A stretch of 64,000 bases of DNA from Bostrychus sinensis (lineage: Eukaryota > Chordata > Actinopteri > Gobiiformes > Eleotridae), in contig CM036248.1 in assembly GCA_020698575.1 (NCBI GenBank), positions 24,416,229 to 24,480,228 of the forward strand, in the 5' to 3' direction. Below, piece by piece: positions 11,615 through 24,914 of this stretch. The notes under the pieces were generated by a model. It searched no databases. It saw only the letters and a list, made by a program, of their open reading frames with translations, and was not told the origin of the DNA. Numbering within the stretch: position 1 is the stretch's first letter; every line of letters begins with the position of its first letter. The translations under genes and the position numbers were made by a program.

Positions 11615-12312
11615 AAAAGGAACAACAAGAAGATGAAAGGATGCGGCGTAGGTGACATATTAAGCAAAAGGGCATTATATAGAGAATATATAGAGAAAAA
11701 AATACAAATGAATGTATTTTTCTACTTAATAATACAGGCAATAAGCAATGGCAGTTCAGTATGCTGCCATTTTTTTTTTTTTTAGCTCTCTGTCTTCATC
11801 TGTACCCGTCTCTGTTGCCTTCATTAATTATCCACATGAACACAGCGTGGTCCATACATCGAGGCACGTTGGCTTCGTGCATCCTTCTTTCATCCACAAG
11901 TAATATTTGCGTAGTACTGGATTGTACACTGCTCCTCTGATCCCTTCTTTACCATAAAGAATAATGATATTCTAAAAGCTGGATTTACGCAAGACTAGCC
12001 TACATGAGCACTTCCTTTGTGACCTTGGAGATTTGGATGAGGACAGCTCACCTGCAGCTTCTGGTGAGTTTCATATAAACTTTAGGGTCTCAATGTGTCG
12101 CCTACGCCACATCCTTTTATCTTCTTGTTGTTATTTTTGTAATAATAATAATGATAATAAGCCAGTGCTTATTGAGGGTTTTTTCATGCTCCACACCACA
12201 CCCCAGATTTAGAGCAGGCCGCCTCACAACACACCTCACCTGTACAGCACCACGCCCACACGTTGGATGGGGTCTGTCTGCACCAAGATCAGGTGTTCAC
12301 AAGATCGAGCCC
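11406..12312. mobile_element. Foldback element with long inverted arms
   Basis: The left arm (11,406-11,656) and right arm (12,096-12,312) are reverse complements of each other at high identity. They share the blocks CTGATCTTGGTGCAGACAGA, GGTGCTGTACAGGTGAGGTG and GGCCTGCTCTAAATCTGGGG, and both include an (ATT)n tract and a terminal GGATG(C/T)GGCGTAGG. The spacer (11,657-12,095) is about 440 bp with no transposase domain that I can recognise. A weaker inverted match just outside (ATGCAACG...TGATTGT near 11,372 and its complement near 12,362) suggests the true ends may lie further out. No clean target duplication was found, so superfamily is undetermined. Confidence 0.8.
11574..11613. repeat. 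(ATT)n microsatellite in foldback left arm
   Basis: About 13 ATT units. The right arm has the shorter complementary tract with an interruption (AATAATAATAATGATAATAA near 12,141-12,160), so the microsatellite was part of the element and later changed length on one side. Confidence 0.9.
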
Positions 12313-15300
12313 ATTCATTCTGCTACAGCCAGCATAGTCATGTTATGAGGCTGGACTGTACAATGACTTTTGCGTTGCATAACTTATATGGAAAGATACT
12401 GTCAAAGCTGACAGAGCAGCAACACACCCACAAATAGCATTATTTTTCAATCTGCACTCAGAATTTAGCACCCTTCTTTGTAAATGTGGCCTTAGGAATG
12501 AGCTATCACTGATTTACAGTACATACAGCAGCAGAAAATGAGTGTGAGAGGAAAACTGCAAATAAGTAAAAAAAAATGGAAGGACAATGCACAAATACTG
12601 CCCGAAGTCAACTCCCTTGGGAATTTACTATAGCTTGGTATTCCGGGGAGAATTTTCAAGTTCTAAAGTTCTGAATTTAAGACAATTATATTGTGTTTAA
12701 CTGCATTTTCAGCTCAGTTCACACAAGTCTCCATTTGATTAAACATCATAATTGTCTGCTGTGGGCATACACTCACTTTGCATTACATTGTTATTTTGAT
12801 GTTGTCAGAATCTAATGAAACTAGCCTTTTCTAACCTGAGGGCAAACACACAGCTCTCAGGTCTCCTGACCTTTGGTGCAAGCTGCTGAATAGAGCTATG
12901 AGACCCTTAGGCCTTGGCTTTAGATGTGTTGAATTATAATGTGGTGTAATGTTGCCAGCCTTAAGGCTCAATGTGGACAGATATCAGCATAAATGCATAT
13001 TGATATTCAACTGGGAATTATAATAATAAAAATAATAGAGTTCAGTTCACTGGAGATAGTGAGTCAGCATGTAAACAGCATTATGGAAATTACATCTTTA
13101 TACTGGACCATGACCATTAAAGAAACAGGTTAATGTCTCACAACTTAATTTAACTAAGGTTTTTTTTTTGTCTGAAAAATAACAGAGATACACCATAGCT
13201 GTTAAAGATGGGTGAGATGTTTCAGTATTTGCTCAACAAGACTGCACTGAGAATCACAGATCAGCCTCTCTGCTGCAGCCATTCCTCTCCACACCAACCC
13301 AGCAGTAGCTTCAAGCAAACCATAAATTATTCATTGTTTGAAGCGGACAAAAGTGAATACCTATTCTCTCATATAGCTCCACACCATCATCAAGCCTGAT
13401 TGTCCTACATGAGGTCATTAACTTTATTGGAGGTAAAGCGTCTGAAATTTGTGTGCTCTGTTTGGATCCTTACTCTGATTTTAGCACAGAAACCTGTACT
13501 GAAAACTCACATGGTTCTAAATAAATGAGGATTTAAATTACATATATAATGATAATAATCTTCTCCCCATTATCTCCCTTTGATGAGAGTGTGTGATTGG
13601 CCTGTAATTTTATATCATTTTATTAGTCAACTCAGTTCATGGTGTACACAAGAGAAGACAAAGTGCTGTCTCATAACAACTGGAACAATAGGATATATAG
13701 TGCACTTTCTGCACTTCTGCATGTTAGGCTTTTGAGAGGCATTATCTGCTACACTTGCAGAGAGAGTTACATTTCCTTTGGCTCTTTAACTCTGTTTACC
13801 ATCGAAAATTTGTATCATCTTCTCAGCATCAATGCAGCAACCTTTGATACTTGACTCTTTAATGACATAGATTTTAAAAGCTCGACATAAACTGAGACAC
13901 ATGAGAGGAATGCAGGAGCGATATACTGGCAGATGTGGACATAGAAATCTCAAGTTCTGTATATACTTTTACAACCAAGGCATATTCTTTCTTTCTGTTG
14001 GAACTTTAATTGAATGCTTAAGAAGTGATTCATGAGTTGAAAACCCGCAAAATGACACATGCAGTCTGGGACTTTGAAGTTTCTATCCAGTAACTTCCAC
14101 AAAACCACACAGCAGAGATTGAACTGCCAGTTTACAAGACAAAGCCTGGGAAATAGGGAAAAATTTGTCAACTTCAGCACATCTGAAACTTATTTAGACC
14201 CGAACTGTTAAAGTAAGCATCAGAAGGTCTCTATTGTTAAATGTAACGTAATACAACATCTTTTCCTTGCTTATGTGTCCCTAATATCTATTTTGCAGTG
14301 GTTTCACACAAAAAACTGCACTCTCAACATATTGTGAACGGATCATGTTATTTTTCAGGAAATCCACACACTTGGATATTCCCCCAGTGTTTTGCCTGAT
14401 AAGCACCTGCGCTGCTGTTCTCTCTAAACCCTGACAAGATAATAGTATTAGCAGCATGTGGACATGACAGATTCAGACATGATGAGGATACAATAACACT
14501 CTTGTGCTCGCTCCAGTGAAATATGAATGTCTTCTACGTCAGCACAAAACAGAGCAAACACAACAGCTTTAGGAAGCAGCTCTGTCACATGACCACAGGA
14601 GTCCAGGCCTAGAGCTGCAGTTGCTGACCACACAGACAGGACTGAAAGGCATCCAAAAGGCCAGGGCTTTTAGAAACAAATCATTGGTTATTCTTATCTT
14701 TTTGATAATGGTCAGACTTGGGTTTCAGCAACTGCACTAAGCTTAAGCTCTTATTTCTCTTCTCCCACCATGTTAGAATGTCATATTGTTGTCACCTGAG
14801 TGTGTGTCTCTAGTAACTGGTGTAACCACAGACCTGCTCCTCTCAGCCTGGACCAGTGACTTGATGTTTTTTTCTAAAATCTGTGTGAGCCAAAGCTATT
14901 AAAAAGTCTGCCGCAGTGAAATGGTTTTACAGACACTTGTCGGTGCTGCAATTGGCTCAGCATTTCCTTCCTTCTATTGTCTCAGAGCTCTGTGACTAAG
15001 TTTGTTTCTGGCTAGACCAGCTCAAACACATTTACTGACACACTACACATGGAAATACAGCATATCTTAGTTCTAACAATGCTGTATTTTGTGTTCCTTT
15101 TCACTATAGACAATAAAAAAAAAAAAAAAGAGTTTATCTATGAACAAACAATGCCGCTAATTGCCTTTTTTAAATTTATCTTTTGTTGCCTCTCAGCTAT
15201 ACATTATAGCAATATTCGGGGGTATTCTGCTTCTGTAACTTACTGTACTGTAACTTAAAAGGTCTTAGGAAATGCAATGTTGACATTGTATTATTCATGA

Positions 15301-16229
15301 ACAGTTAGCCTGTAAGAGATGAAGCCACTTTTCACATTGACAGTAACAGGCTGAAATGGTTTAGGGATTTGGACCATGTGTGATTTAAGTGGCTAACACG
15401 GTTGGTCAAACACACAACTGGATTTCTTCAAACACACTCCACATGCCACAATTTTCTTGGAAAACCTCCAACTACAAATATATGACAAAAGAAAATTAAA
15501 TGAAGCAATAAAAAAAATACTTAGTTTGATTTGACTAATTACAATAACTAAATTGTTAAGTAATCTATAGCCAACAGGTTTAATAATAAGGACTGGTCAA
15601 AAAGCTGTTACTGACTGAGAAACTATTTACTGATTACTGATTTATGAAAGGTGAGGATAAAATCAGGTATCATAATGACTGCACAAGAGAACTACTGTGT
15701 TTTAATGGTGGATATTTCAATTGAATTAATGTTTTTGTAAATATTAAATAATAAAATGTTTGAGTCTAACATCTGCTTTGTCACTATTGGTGTGGTAATG
15801 AAGGATAAACCTCCCTCTGTTACTGCAGGCATTGGACAAAATACTCTCAGTCTATAGACATCAGCATGTCTGCAGGAGGCAAGATGGCCTCTGTGATTGG
15901 AATAGATAAAAGCTAGATACAGAAGGAAATGGAGGGAGCTGAACAGAATATAGTGGGAGAATGTGGAGGTATGATAAGGGAATAATATCTGGCCTCAATC
16001 AATTGAGTGTATTCTTCACATACCCCTTCATAGGAGATTATCTTTACTACATTAACAGTAGAATAATTCAATTGATTGTATTCAAAAGAGCTGTTCCTAC
16101 TGACTGGTCTTACAGATAATGCTAAATTAACACACATGGGTTACTGTATATTCAGACAAACATACAAAATTAAGGTGTTATTTTTTGTGTACATCATCAT
16201 CCATTTATCCCTTGAACTTGTATAACTGA
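12313..16229. other. Unassigned non-coding DNA
   Basis: No exon with supported splice sites and no recognisable mobile element. Contains short homopolymer runs (for example A15 near 15,114-15,129). Open frames are short and have no domain signal. Confidence 0.5.
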
Positions 16230-16230
16230 T

Positions 16231-16395
16231 GGGGTGCCTCAGTTGTTCACCTAGTAGAGCACATACCACATGTGCATGTGCCTCAGGTTTGAATCTGTCT
16301 TCATCTCAGTGTATTCCCCTCTCTCATCCTGTTTCTTGTTTATCAACTTCACTGTTTCTATCAAAGGCAAAAAAAGTCCAAATAAATATCTTCAA
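16231..16395 (+). mobile_element. tRNA-derived SINE (A-box/B-box head, pyrimidine-rich body)
   Basis: The head GGGGTGCCTCAGTTGTTCAC-CTAGTAGAGCA resembles a tRNA A-box region. GGTTTGAATCTG near 16,288 is a diverged B box (canonical GGTTCGAATCC). The body CCCCTCTCTCATCCTGTTTC and the tail ATCAAAGGCAAAAAAAGTCC match the remembered layout of a widespread teleost tRNA SINE that ends in '...AAAGGCAAAAATGCC'. The diverged boxes mean it is probably transcriptionally silent. Confidence 0.72.
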
Positions 16396-17110
16396 AAATA
16401 TATATCCATGATGCTATTTGTGAAAAATCCCCTCAGTTAACAGACAGACATTAAGCCAAAGAGCTGTTGACATGTGTGGCCAGTCTGAGGTCACCGTGAT
16501 TATAAACATTCTCTCCAGTGCCAGAGAGCTGTGCCAGACAGAGAGAGGACAGCGGAGCGGGGCAGAATACACCAGCTGCCCTGCCAGACTGTCACAGTCC
16601 AGTCATTTGTAACACAATGGCTCAGCCTCATTGACAAAAAGATCCAGGGGGATACTGTGGAAAGTCACTATGGCAAAATGCTCCTGTAAAATGTATGGTG
16701 ATTTTCCATCCACTCCATTCCCAATCCCATATGTCCTTGGCCAAAAAAAAAAAAAAACGGTTAAAGCTGATGTACTCAGCATATTCCTGGAAAAAAAATA
16801 GTGTTACAGTCATTTATGCTGTGTACAGCAGCATTTATCCATATGCTAGTCTGACTGTCAATGTGAAATGTCATTTTAAAGCAAACCATGCTTTTCCCCG
16901 GTATAGACCAAGCAGTTTTGGAGCCCGCCTGGCTAATGAATGCAAGCACTCCTGATTTTTTTCCCTTACACATACAGTATCTTAAATTATTCCACTTTAA
17001 ATGTGGTCAAATGGCCCAGTGTCATATTGAAGAGGCATACATAGGTTTGAGCTTTGGCTAATGGGAAATGGAGCAGGACAGAACAACTGAACATGTCAGA
17101 ATGATGGTAA

Positions 17111-17456
17111 ACTCACACCAAAAGTGACAAAATTACTTTCCTAAGCTCAGTATGCTCTTCTCATGTTGCCAGTCCTTCCTCAGGTTGCTGACGAGGGGCG
17201 GGAGGTTTCAAACGCATCTTGTGCCTGGACCAATTCTTCTCAAGTGTCTGTCAAATCTTGTTCTGTGATTGGTGTTGCATCAGCGATGTCGCTCCGCATT
17301 TCCATAAAATTGACTTTTTTTTAAAACTACACTCAGGTCATTTGATTCGTGTCGCTGCGCGCATTCCAGATGCTTGTCACCTACGTGCGCCAGTGTACAT
17401 AGGAAATGAATGGTCGCGGGTGGCTTCAGTCGCTCAGGTCGCTTTTGGTGTGAGTC
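17111..17456. mobile_element. MITE with ACTCACACCAAAAG inverted ends
   Basis: The left end is ACTCACACCAAAAGTGAC; the right end reads GTCGCTTTTGGTGTGAGT, giving 17 of 18 inverted matches. TAA lies immediately outside both ends (17,108-17,110 and 17,457-17,459), consistent with a 3-bp TWA target duplication of PIF/Harbinger-type elements, although one extra base on the right makes this provisional. The interior is about 346 bp with CpG-rich stretches and no transposase frame. Confidence 0.75.
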
Positions 17457-17459
17457 TAA

Positions 17460-20400
17460 CATGAGACTGAAGAGGAATCCATGTGCCAGAGCTATCATTA
17501 GTCAACCTTTTTAATTAACAAAGATGCCTTCATTTGGCTTGAAAAGCGTCTGCAGGTAGAATAAGCTGCAGCAGACAGTGCCAGCAAGTGCAACGTGAGA
17601 GATTCATTGGACCATCACTGGTCTTTCTGTCACCTCAGGAGACACCTGCGGCACTTTTAGATAGTGTCAAGATTTGGCTGTCTGTCAACAACAAACACAG
17701 CTTCACCTTAAGCCATATTCCTTTGATCATAAAACAGTCAAGGTTCCTTGTTAAGAGGACTTTTCACACTGCAGAGACCTATAACACCATCTTTCAACAT
17801 CTACACATATGGATTCCTGAAGGCAAGAGAAGTATTTATGTGACAGCATCTTGTCAACTATGCTCACACAGTGTGAACAGGTGGAGGCCTATAAAGGTGT
17901 GTTGGCCCATTTGCAAAGATGTGATATACATTTATACTCTTTTGATCAATGGTGAGATGTGCCACCAGTGCAAAGGAGAGAAATATGAAGTGTGGGAAAG
18001 GGGCATGACTAGTAGTTTTAAAGTAAAGCTTGAATTTCATTTAACTACAGTATGATCCTGAAAGTGCTGCACAGTAATTGCAGAGAACAAGTAGCTTACA
18101 GCAGGCAATTGTGTCTAGCCTGCTAATTTATGAATTAAACAACACTATAAATCTAGCCATCTGTTTGCCTGAACTCAAATGACCCTTTTAAAATTTAGCT
18201 GTTTGATCTTGGGCAATCTATGCTTCATAAATGACAGTGTGAGTCTTTTTATGGTGAGTATGGAGTTTGACATAAGAATACTATACCAGACCACAAACTT
18301 AACCCAAGTTAGCACTACAAGTTGTTGTACAAATTAATTGTAACCCACAGGAGCTTTTATCAGTACACTTCCCATATTTCACTCACACACAACTTAAGCT
18401 GCTAGACTGCCATTGACACTACAGCAATCTGCTAATAAAATTACAGCTCCACCCTTTATTTTGCAGAGAAGGTCAGTTAACTAAAAACAAACCTGAGGAA
18501 CTAAGCATGAAATAAAAAATTACTTGTGGTATTTGTTATATAAATCTTAGGCCTTTATAAAATATTGTGTGTTTAGAACAGTTCAGTAGTACTGAAGTTT
18601 GTACACTTTGGGCAGTTGTAGCCATGGTTTGAACTGAATTTTGAACAGATATACCAAGGGGAAACATTTATTTTCATAACAGAACAGCATCTAAAATACC
18701 AATGCAAAATGCTAGTACTCCTTACTCTGCATTACTACAAAAGTTTACACTAGTTACGACATTTCATTTATACCCATGAAGTTGATATTGTATTAGTCAA
18801 CAACTAACCCTTTATACACAATTCAAAATTGGCCTGGACTCTCCACAAGAGGAGCTTCTTCTGAAACCTCTGATCAATAGGAGAGAGAGAGACCAAAGGA
18901 ACTAACTGCCAAGGGCCATGTTATTAACTGATCTATAGATAGACTTGTTGGCTTTTAAATAGAGAGGGAAGGGAGCAGACTGGATGTTAGATAAGCCATT
19001 GTTCCCTGTGGACACCAGACCGACTGCTTGGCTTCATTTATAGTTATATAAAGCCACAAGGCCTTCTATATCACACAGCTGAAGCTAGGAATAGCATTGG
19101 AAAAATACATCCAGAAACAGCTTAAAGTCACAGTAATGACAGCCTTATTAAGTTATGTATTGACCTCCCTGTGATAATCTGTCAGTAAGATAAATAGATG
19201 GATTGGTACTGATGGGACAAAGAGGACTATTTCACTTTTCAAGAGAAAAATCTGCACAACCACCAACTGCCAAAGAAAACCCAGAATTCTATTTTAGCCA
19301 AACTTTAATTTTCCACCCTGTACAGCAATAAGTAGAAGACATCGCAGTGTTGTCGATACTATATTGAAATGTATCCAGGGAAAAATGAGAGTGCAGTAAT
19401 AATCAGTTACAAGCCAATATGCAGCTCCATGATTCTATTGTTCTGTACAGAAACATAAATCATTTTGAACCTCATTAAATAGTCCCCTGTGAACCACATG
19501 GAGGAACAGAGACATGGAGAACTGGGCTTTGATGGTGGTTTTCCGTTTCCGGGTAATACTGCTGTTTTGTGCCGCTTGGACGTCAACGATAGAAAAAGAC
19601 TAAAAATAACTTTGACCTTGAATGGTGAGCATCTCCTGTCTGGTTCGGAGCACTGTTCAGTTCACTAATCTCACACACTTTCCATATGTGCTTATCAGAT
19701 CTACAGCTAATGTCTAATATATATACTTGTTCATGTTTGAAAGTGGGTGATTAAATAATAATAGAGGTAATGCTGGTACAATGTGCAGTGGATCTAAAGT
19801 GCTTGGGCTAAAGATTTATTTCTACAGGTGTGTCAGTATCTTCTCAGAAGCATAATTTAGATGATAAGTGATTTCTCAACTGCTGCTAATTAGAATGCTA
19901 GATGATGATGTATGTTGAGTGTTGAGTGGAAATGTGCCCATACAAGATAACTCTAGCTGCTGTGTGGAGGTCAAGCACTGTAATCAAAATCTGTACTTTA
20001 CTTCAAAATAAATAATAATAATAAATAAAAAAATAATTCACAAGTAGAAGTAAATGTAGTCAACATAATTATGACTTGAAGAAAAGTAACATTCATTAAA
20101 AAGACAATTATTTTAATTTATTAAAATACAATAAGCATGACTACTTAAAGTAAGTAATAATATTGCCATAGTTGCTAAATGCCTAAAAAAAAGTACATTC
20201 TTGTTTTGAGAGTAATACTTCAAACTAATTTTCTCACATAAAAAAGAAAAGTGACTATAAAACTAATAGTGCCAAACAGACAATGGCAATAGTTTAAAAA
20301 TCACTGAACCCCCACAGTGATGTACAGTATCTGAGCACAGATATTTACTGTGTGACAATAAATCCTGAATAAATCCATAATTCTGTTTTTCATTACTGTA

Positions 20401-21840
20401 GAAATCTTAATTTGTACTCAACAGTTTCTCTCAACTATCAATCTCAAATAATAACAATCTCAACTATATATATTGGCTCTAAATCCCATTTCCCTTCTTT
20501 GCAGGTGTGAGATAAACCCATTTGAGTCTGGGAGTGTTTCAGTGATATCTGCTCTGTGATTTTATCTGGAGTAAATTCTTTAAAAAAAAAAAAAAATCTT
20601 TTTTAAAGTTTCTGTCTTTAAATAGTCAGTTTTATGATTTTGTTCTACAGTTGATATCGTCCTGAGGGTGTACAGGCTGGAGATATGAGACACTAACAAC
20701 AGACCTTGATTCTTAAAGATTAACATAAAACCACACCACAACAAAAGGGCCTAAAGAAATTGTTTTATGCAATTTAATTCTTGTGTATGAGGGGAAACAA
20801 ATCACATAATAGCATACTGGGCAAAGTTGATGTAAAAAACAAAGCTTTAATACTGTATACAGTGTATTAGCAAGCTCCCATTAACACCACCCGGACACTG
20901 AATTTATGGTCGCTGATAATACAGAGAAAGTGGCTGCATTACACAGACAAACAACATTCTCACAACTTCAAAAACTATAATTCCATGTTTTACTTTGGTT
21001 CATGAAAGTCTCCCAAAAAAATAACCTTAAACATTTTGCCATTCACAACATGCTGTTAATTTCCACCAATGACAAGTCACTACGTCAGAACAAAGGACAG
21101 TTCGTGTTGCTTCTACAATTCTGATTTATCTGACAATCAAACGACTTTGTGGGGTGTTCATGTGCTCTTTCATCTCAGAAACCTGTATATACGATAAACC
21201 TGACATGACTTGAAAGCACCAATAGACCAGCGTAAACAAGGCACACGCAGTTCAATTACTGTGTCAAGTTGAGGTACATACACAGGTCACACAAGAAGTA
21301 GAGCTTTAAAATAAAAGCCTGGACCAGGAAATAAACCCAGTTTGTAAATGATGTTTGTTTTTTCCATTGGCCAATTGGTCTAGGTGCCAGAATGAGGTGC
21401 TGTAACACAGATGTGAACATGTATCATTACAGAAAGTGAGAATTCATTATATTGTGAGGTGCTTTTACGTTGACTGAGACTCATTAAAAACATAGTCTCA
21501 TCACCAGTTAGTATCTCATTCTGTTACTGAAGCAGCACAAGGTGATTACTGATACATATTATGTGATGTAATGTGTGATGAAGGAATGGCAATAAGGACA
21601 ATGGGCTCTGGAGATTGAAGTGTTCCCAAGGGACTATCAAACGATAGTACGACCAATTCCCCAGACTGAAATTCACTATGCTCCTCAAGGTGAAGCCATC
21701 CTTGACATCTCTCAGAAGTGTCCATCTGAGCCATGTCAGTTTTGCTTTAAAATGCAATCTTCTGCAAACTGGTGAAATAATTACAAATCCACTGAAGACC
21801 ATGTCACTTTGAAAATGTGCCTTGGGAACTGTCATTTTTT
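17460..21840. other. Unassigned non-coding DNA
   Basis: No supported gene or element over about 4.4 kb. The 155-codon frame at 17,588-18,055 has no domain signal or splice support. A short segment near 19,545-19,625 has a few CpGs and is followed by GGTGAGC, but is not enough to call an exon. Confidence 0.5.
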
Positions 21841-21884
21841 AATTAATGTAAAAATGAAAATGAAATGGCTCCGGTTTATTTTTG

Positions 21885-22262
21885 TCATGTGGCGGCTAAA
21901 CTGTTCTTTAATTGATTCTGAACATCAATCACTGTGAAGAACCAAGTGTCACTTTCAATTTTCTCCTTGTTGATATCTGTCATTGGAGCGCTCTCATCAG
22001 TTGTAAATGTCTCTGTTGTGACTGACAGGCTGTATTGACCAACCACAGGTGTTTCTGAGATTTTAAATTGACCCTTTGTTGCCACAGCTCTATGTTCAAA
22101 CATTTCAAAAGAGGCCTTATGTCCTAATGTTGGAACATTGGGCTGTAGAAAAATAGAGCCGTGTGAACATAGAGCTGTGGGAAAATAGACACGCTCCTGC
22201 TGAGCCAGCACCAGCCCTCCACACGTGTCTCTCATCACCGTGACCTCCTCATCTGTGTCTCC
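21885..22262 (-). pseudogene. Unrecognised open reading frame, possible terminal exon or gene fragment
   Basis: An open frame of about 125 codons on the minus strand (about 22,262 to 21,885) has mixed, protein-like composition, for example GLVLAQQERVYFPTALCSHG and TPVVGQYSLSVTTETFTT. It ends with TGA, and an AATAAA-type signal (complement of 21,875-21,880) follows within about ten bases. Beta-strand-like alternation suggests an extracellular beta-sandwich fold, but I do not recognise a family. A convincing upstream acceptor or start is not visible. It could be a 3' exon, a decayed gene copy or chance. Read function as unknown. Confidence 0.3.
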
Positions 22263-23070
22263 TCAATGGCTCCAGTGAAGCCACATTTATGAGGTAGAGT
22301 AGTGTGAAAAACATTGATCACAATAACTGGTAACTTGTGTTGACTAAATTAAGCTTTCAGTCATTTAGTATTGGTTGATGGATTATAGGTCAATGCATCT
22401 GAAACTATTTGGAGTTTCTTAGCCAGGAAAAGTGCAAAGCCATGCTATAACCTGTGCTTTATAACCTGTCTCCTCTGACTGTTCACTGGGTGAGTGTATT
22501 TATTGTCCTTGATAGTAGCCCCAGATTACTTTTGCAACTGTTCAGAAATGCTGCATATTTTATGTAACAAACATACAACTATGAAAATGTATTTAATGTT
22601 TTGGAAAATTCCATATGGTCAACTGAGGTTTAGGAAGAAATAAAGAGAATCACAACCTATACCCAATGTAGTGACATTACTGAGAGTTGGATAGTCCATA
22701 AAATCCTTGTTTGACCAGCCATACCCAATAACTTCCTTAGTAACAGAAAGTTGGCTTAAAACCCTTCCCAAGCAATCATTTGCCAAGTTCAATGCAATGC
22801 TTTGATGTCTTTGTACATACAGTAATATAAAAAGTATTAGAATGGCTGTTGTTCAGGCTAATACAAATGTGCAGCTTTACTGTAAGTCGTAACACAAAAT
22901 ATGTAAACAGTGCACTTGCATAAGTCTAGCTATTCTGGGTTTTAGCTGTGAGATACAGTATGTCAGAAACAAGTGCTTATGTGTATGAGAGACATGATGA
23001 ACTAAGGAATGCTTTATCTATTATTCTTGTCATTCTAATAGTCCAATTTTAAGTAATTCTTCTATATACC

Positions 23071-24029
23071 CAGGGCTTAATTTGAGCCAGATCTTATCCG
23101 GAAACTCCCTTATTTTGACGCGGTCTGGGCAGCTGTTTGCTTGGATCCACTAACTCTGACACAACTCAGAACAAAGTGTTGACTACATTTGACTCTTTTG
23201 TGTTGAAGGTCGGAGGTGTAATTACACATTTTTGCACATGTTTTAAACATAAAAGCCACGCTTCATTTCCGAGTGAGCACTTCAACATAGACTGTCCCCG
23301 CGCTGTAATTCGTGTCTATAGAGTGTACAGGGAATCCGGTGGAAAAGACTTTCACGTCAAACTGAAACATCTATTTACCACTGTTAACACCAGTGGTGTC
23401 TGCAGGTGTACAGCAGTACGCACTGTGCGTACCTTAAGATGTCCCCCGACCCCGCTCAATCCCTGCTGCATCCACAGAGCTGCACAGAGCCAGAGTAGGC
23501 TGTGTGTTTTTTACATACGCGAGTGGAGCTACAGCTGCTCTTTAAGTAAAAAGTGATGGGTTTGCTAACAGCCAGAAGACAGTAAATCTGTTGATGAGAC
23601 ATGGAGGACATAATTAGGATGAAATCTTAATGCTGCAGTGTACTCCCTTTCCTAGTCTAGACTTTGTTTATACAGACCACAGCTGGATGAGTCTGTGTTC
23701 TTGCTTCAGACTGGTGGTAGGTCTATGACAGAGGGAGTCTACAAAAGCGCAGTAATTATGCGTGGCAGCTGATTTCTCGATCAGCTGAGCAATCACACAA
23801 ACGTACACTGACACATTACACTGAAGTGAAACGATATAATGTATAATAATGTTAACAAATATCTTAAAATATAATTTAAAACTCAACTTTAATTAAATGA
23901 GTAGTTGCTTGGTATGTTGGCATGTGTGTGCGCCTAAGCATTGTTCCGAGAACAGTGTTGGCCTTATGGACTCCGGTATCAAAGAGCAATTTTTGTTCCA
24001 GCATCATTTGCTTTACAAATTAAGCCCTG
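23071..24029. mobile_element. Non-autonomous hAT-type element
   Basis: Inverted ends CAGGGCTTAATTTG (left) and CAAATTAAGCCCTG (right) match over 14 bases. The flanks TATATACC at 23,063-23,070 and 24,030-24,037 are identical 8-bp target duplications. The interior has no transposase domain. It holds a perfect 8-bp-arm palindrome GTACGCAC-T-GTGCGTAC at 23,416-23,432, in the same style as the GTAC-rich palindrome of the hAT at 3799. Confidence 0.92.
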
Positions 24030-24914
24030 TATATACCATACTGTAGAAAGAGAGACAGAGAGCGGCACTGTAGTACTATGTTTAGTTACAAGGACAAATG
24101 TACATACTGCTAAGCAACTTACAGTAAGCCAATAATGTCAGTCCAGTCATTATACTAAAAATAAGAATGTAATTATAGTCATTACTTTTCCACTGGTTAA
24201 CTATAATTATGTATTAAGAGTCGGCAATAACCTTCAGATACACTTAGACACTAAAATGTGCATTAGTGTGTAACTGCTGTTCATGTAAATACTGAATGAC
24301 CTTGTGATGTGAAAAATCCTGCATTAGCATGTGCAACAGCTGTTAGCATGAACACAGATAACACCTGTGTAATAATGTGATAGAGATGTGTCAGTGTCAC
24401 AGGCTAACTGCAGGGCTAACATGGGGATTACTGCTAATGTCCTTTTTAGTTGATGGATTCAGAGACTTATTGATCAGGTTTAGGTGTACATGACACTGGA
24501 GTCTATATTGTGAGCTTAAAAAAATGTTTACTGTAATTTCCACAAGTTAATTAGATCTGAGTGGTAATTGATGAGATTCAAGGTTATACAAATTGCTGTG
24601 TGTGTACAATGACCTTAATGAATACATGAGAGATTTTCTACAGGCTCTGCAGCAGGACAAAAGTGATTAGTGCACACTTCTACATCCATCATTGTTAGTT
24701 TATTGATGCAGCTTGGGTGTAATGAACACAGGTCATTGTGAAAGACCGATTACAAATATTTGCAGCTAATAACAGGGAACAAGGACAGGAAGGGGAAAAC
24801 AAACAAACAAAAGAAGAAAAAAAAAATAAACAGCCCAAATACAGCATAAAATACATTCTTATTCAGAAGATGATACTTTAAAGAATGATTTTAGGGGATA
24901 GGGGAAAAGTTTAA

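Noticed and set aside
11319..11741. 140-codon minus-strand frame with an asparagine run
   Set aside because: The run is the ATT microsatellite of the foldback arm; the rest is non-coding arm sequence.
17588..18055. 155-codon plus-strand frame
   Set aside because: No recognisable domain, no supporting splice sites or start context; composition looks like random AT-rich translation.
23137..23556. 139-codon plus-strand frame
   Set aside because: Entirely within a non-autonomous hAT element; no BED, hATC or RNase-H-like motif.
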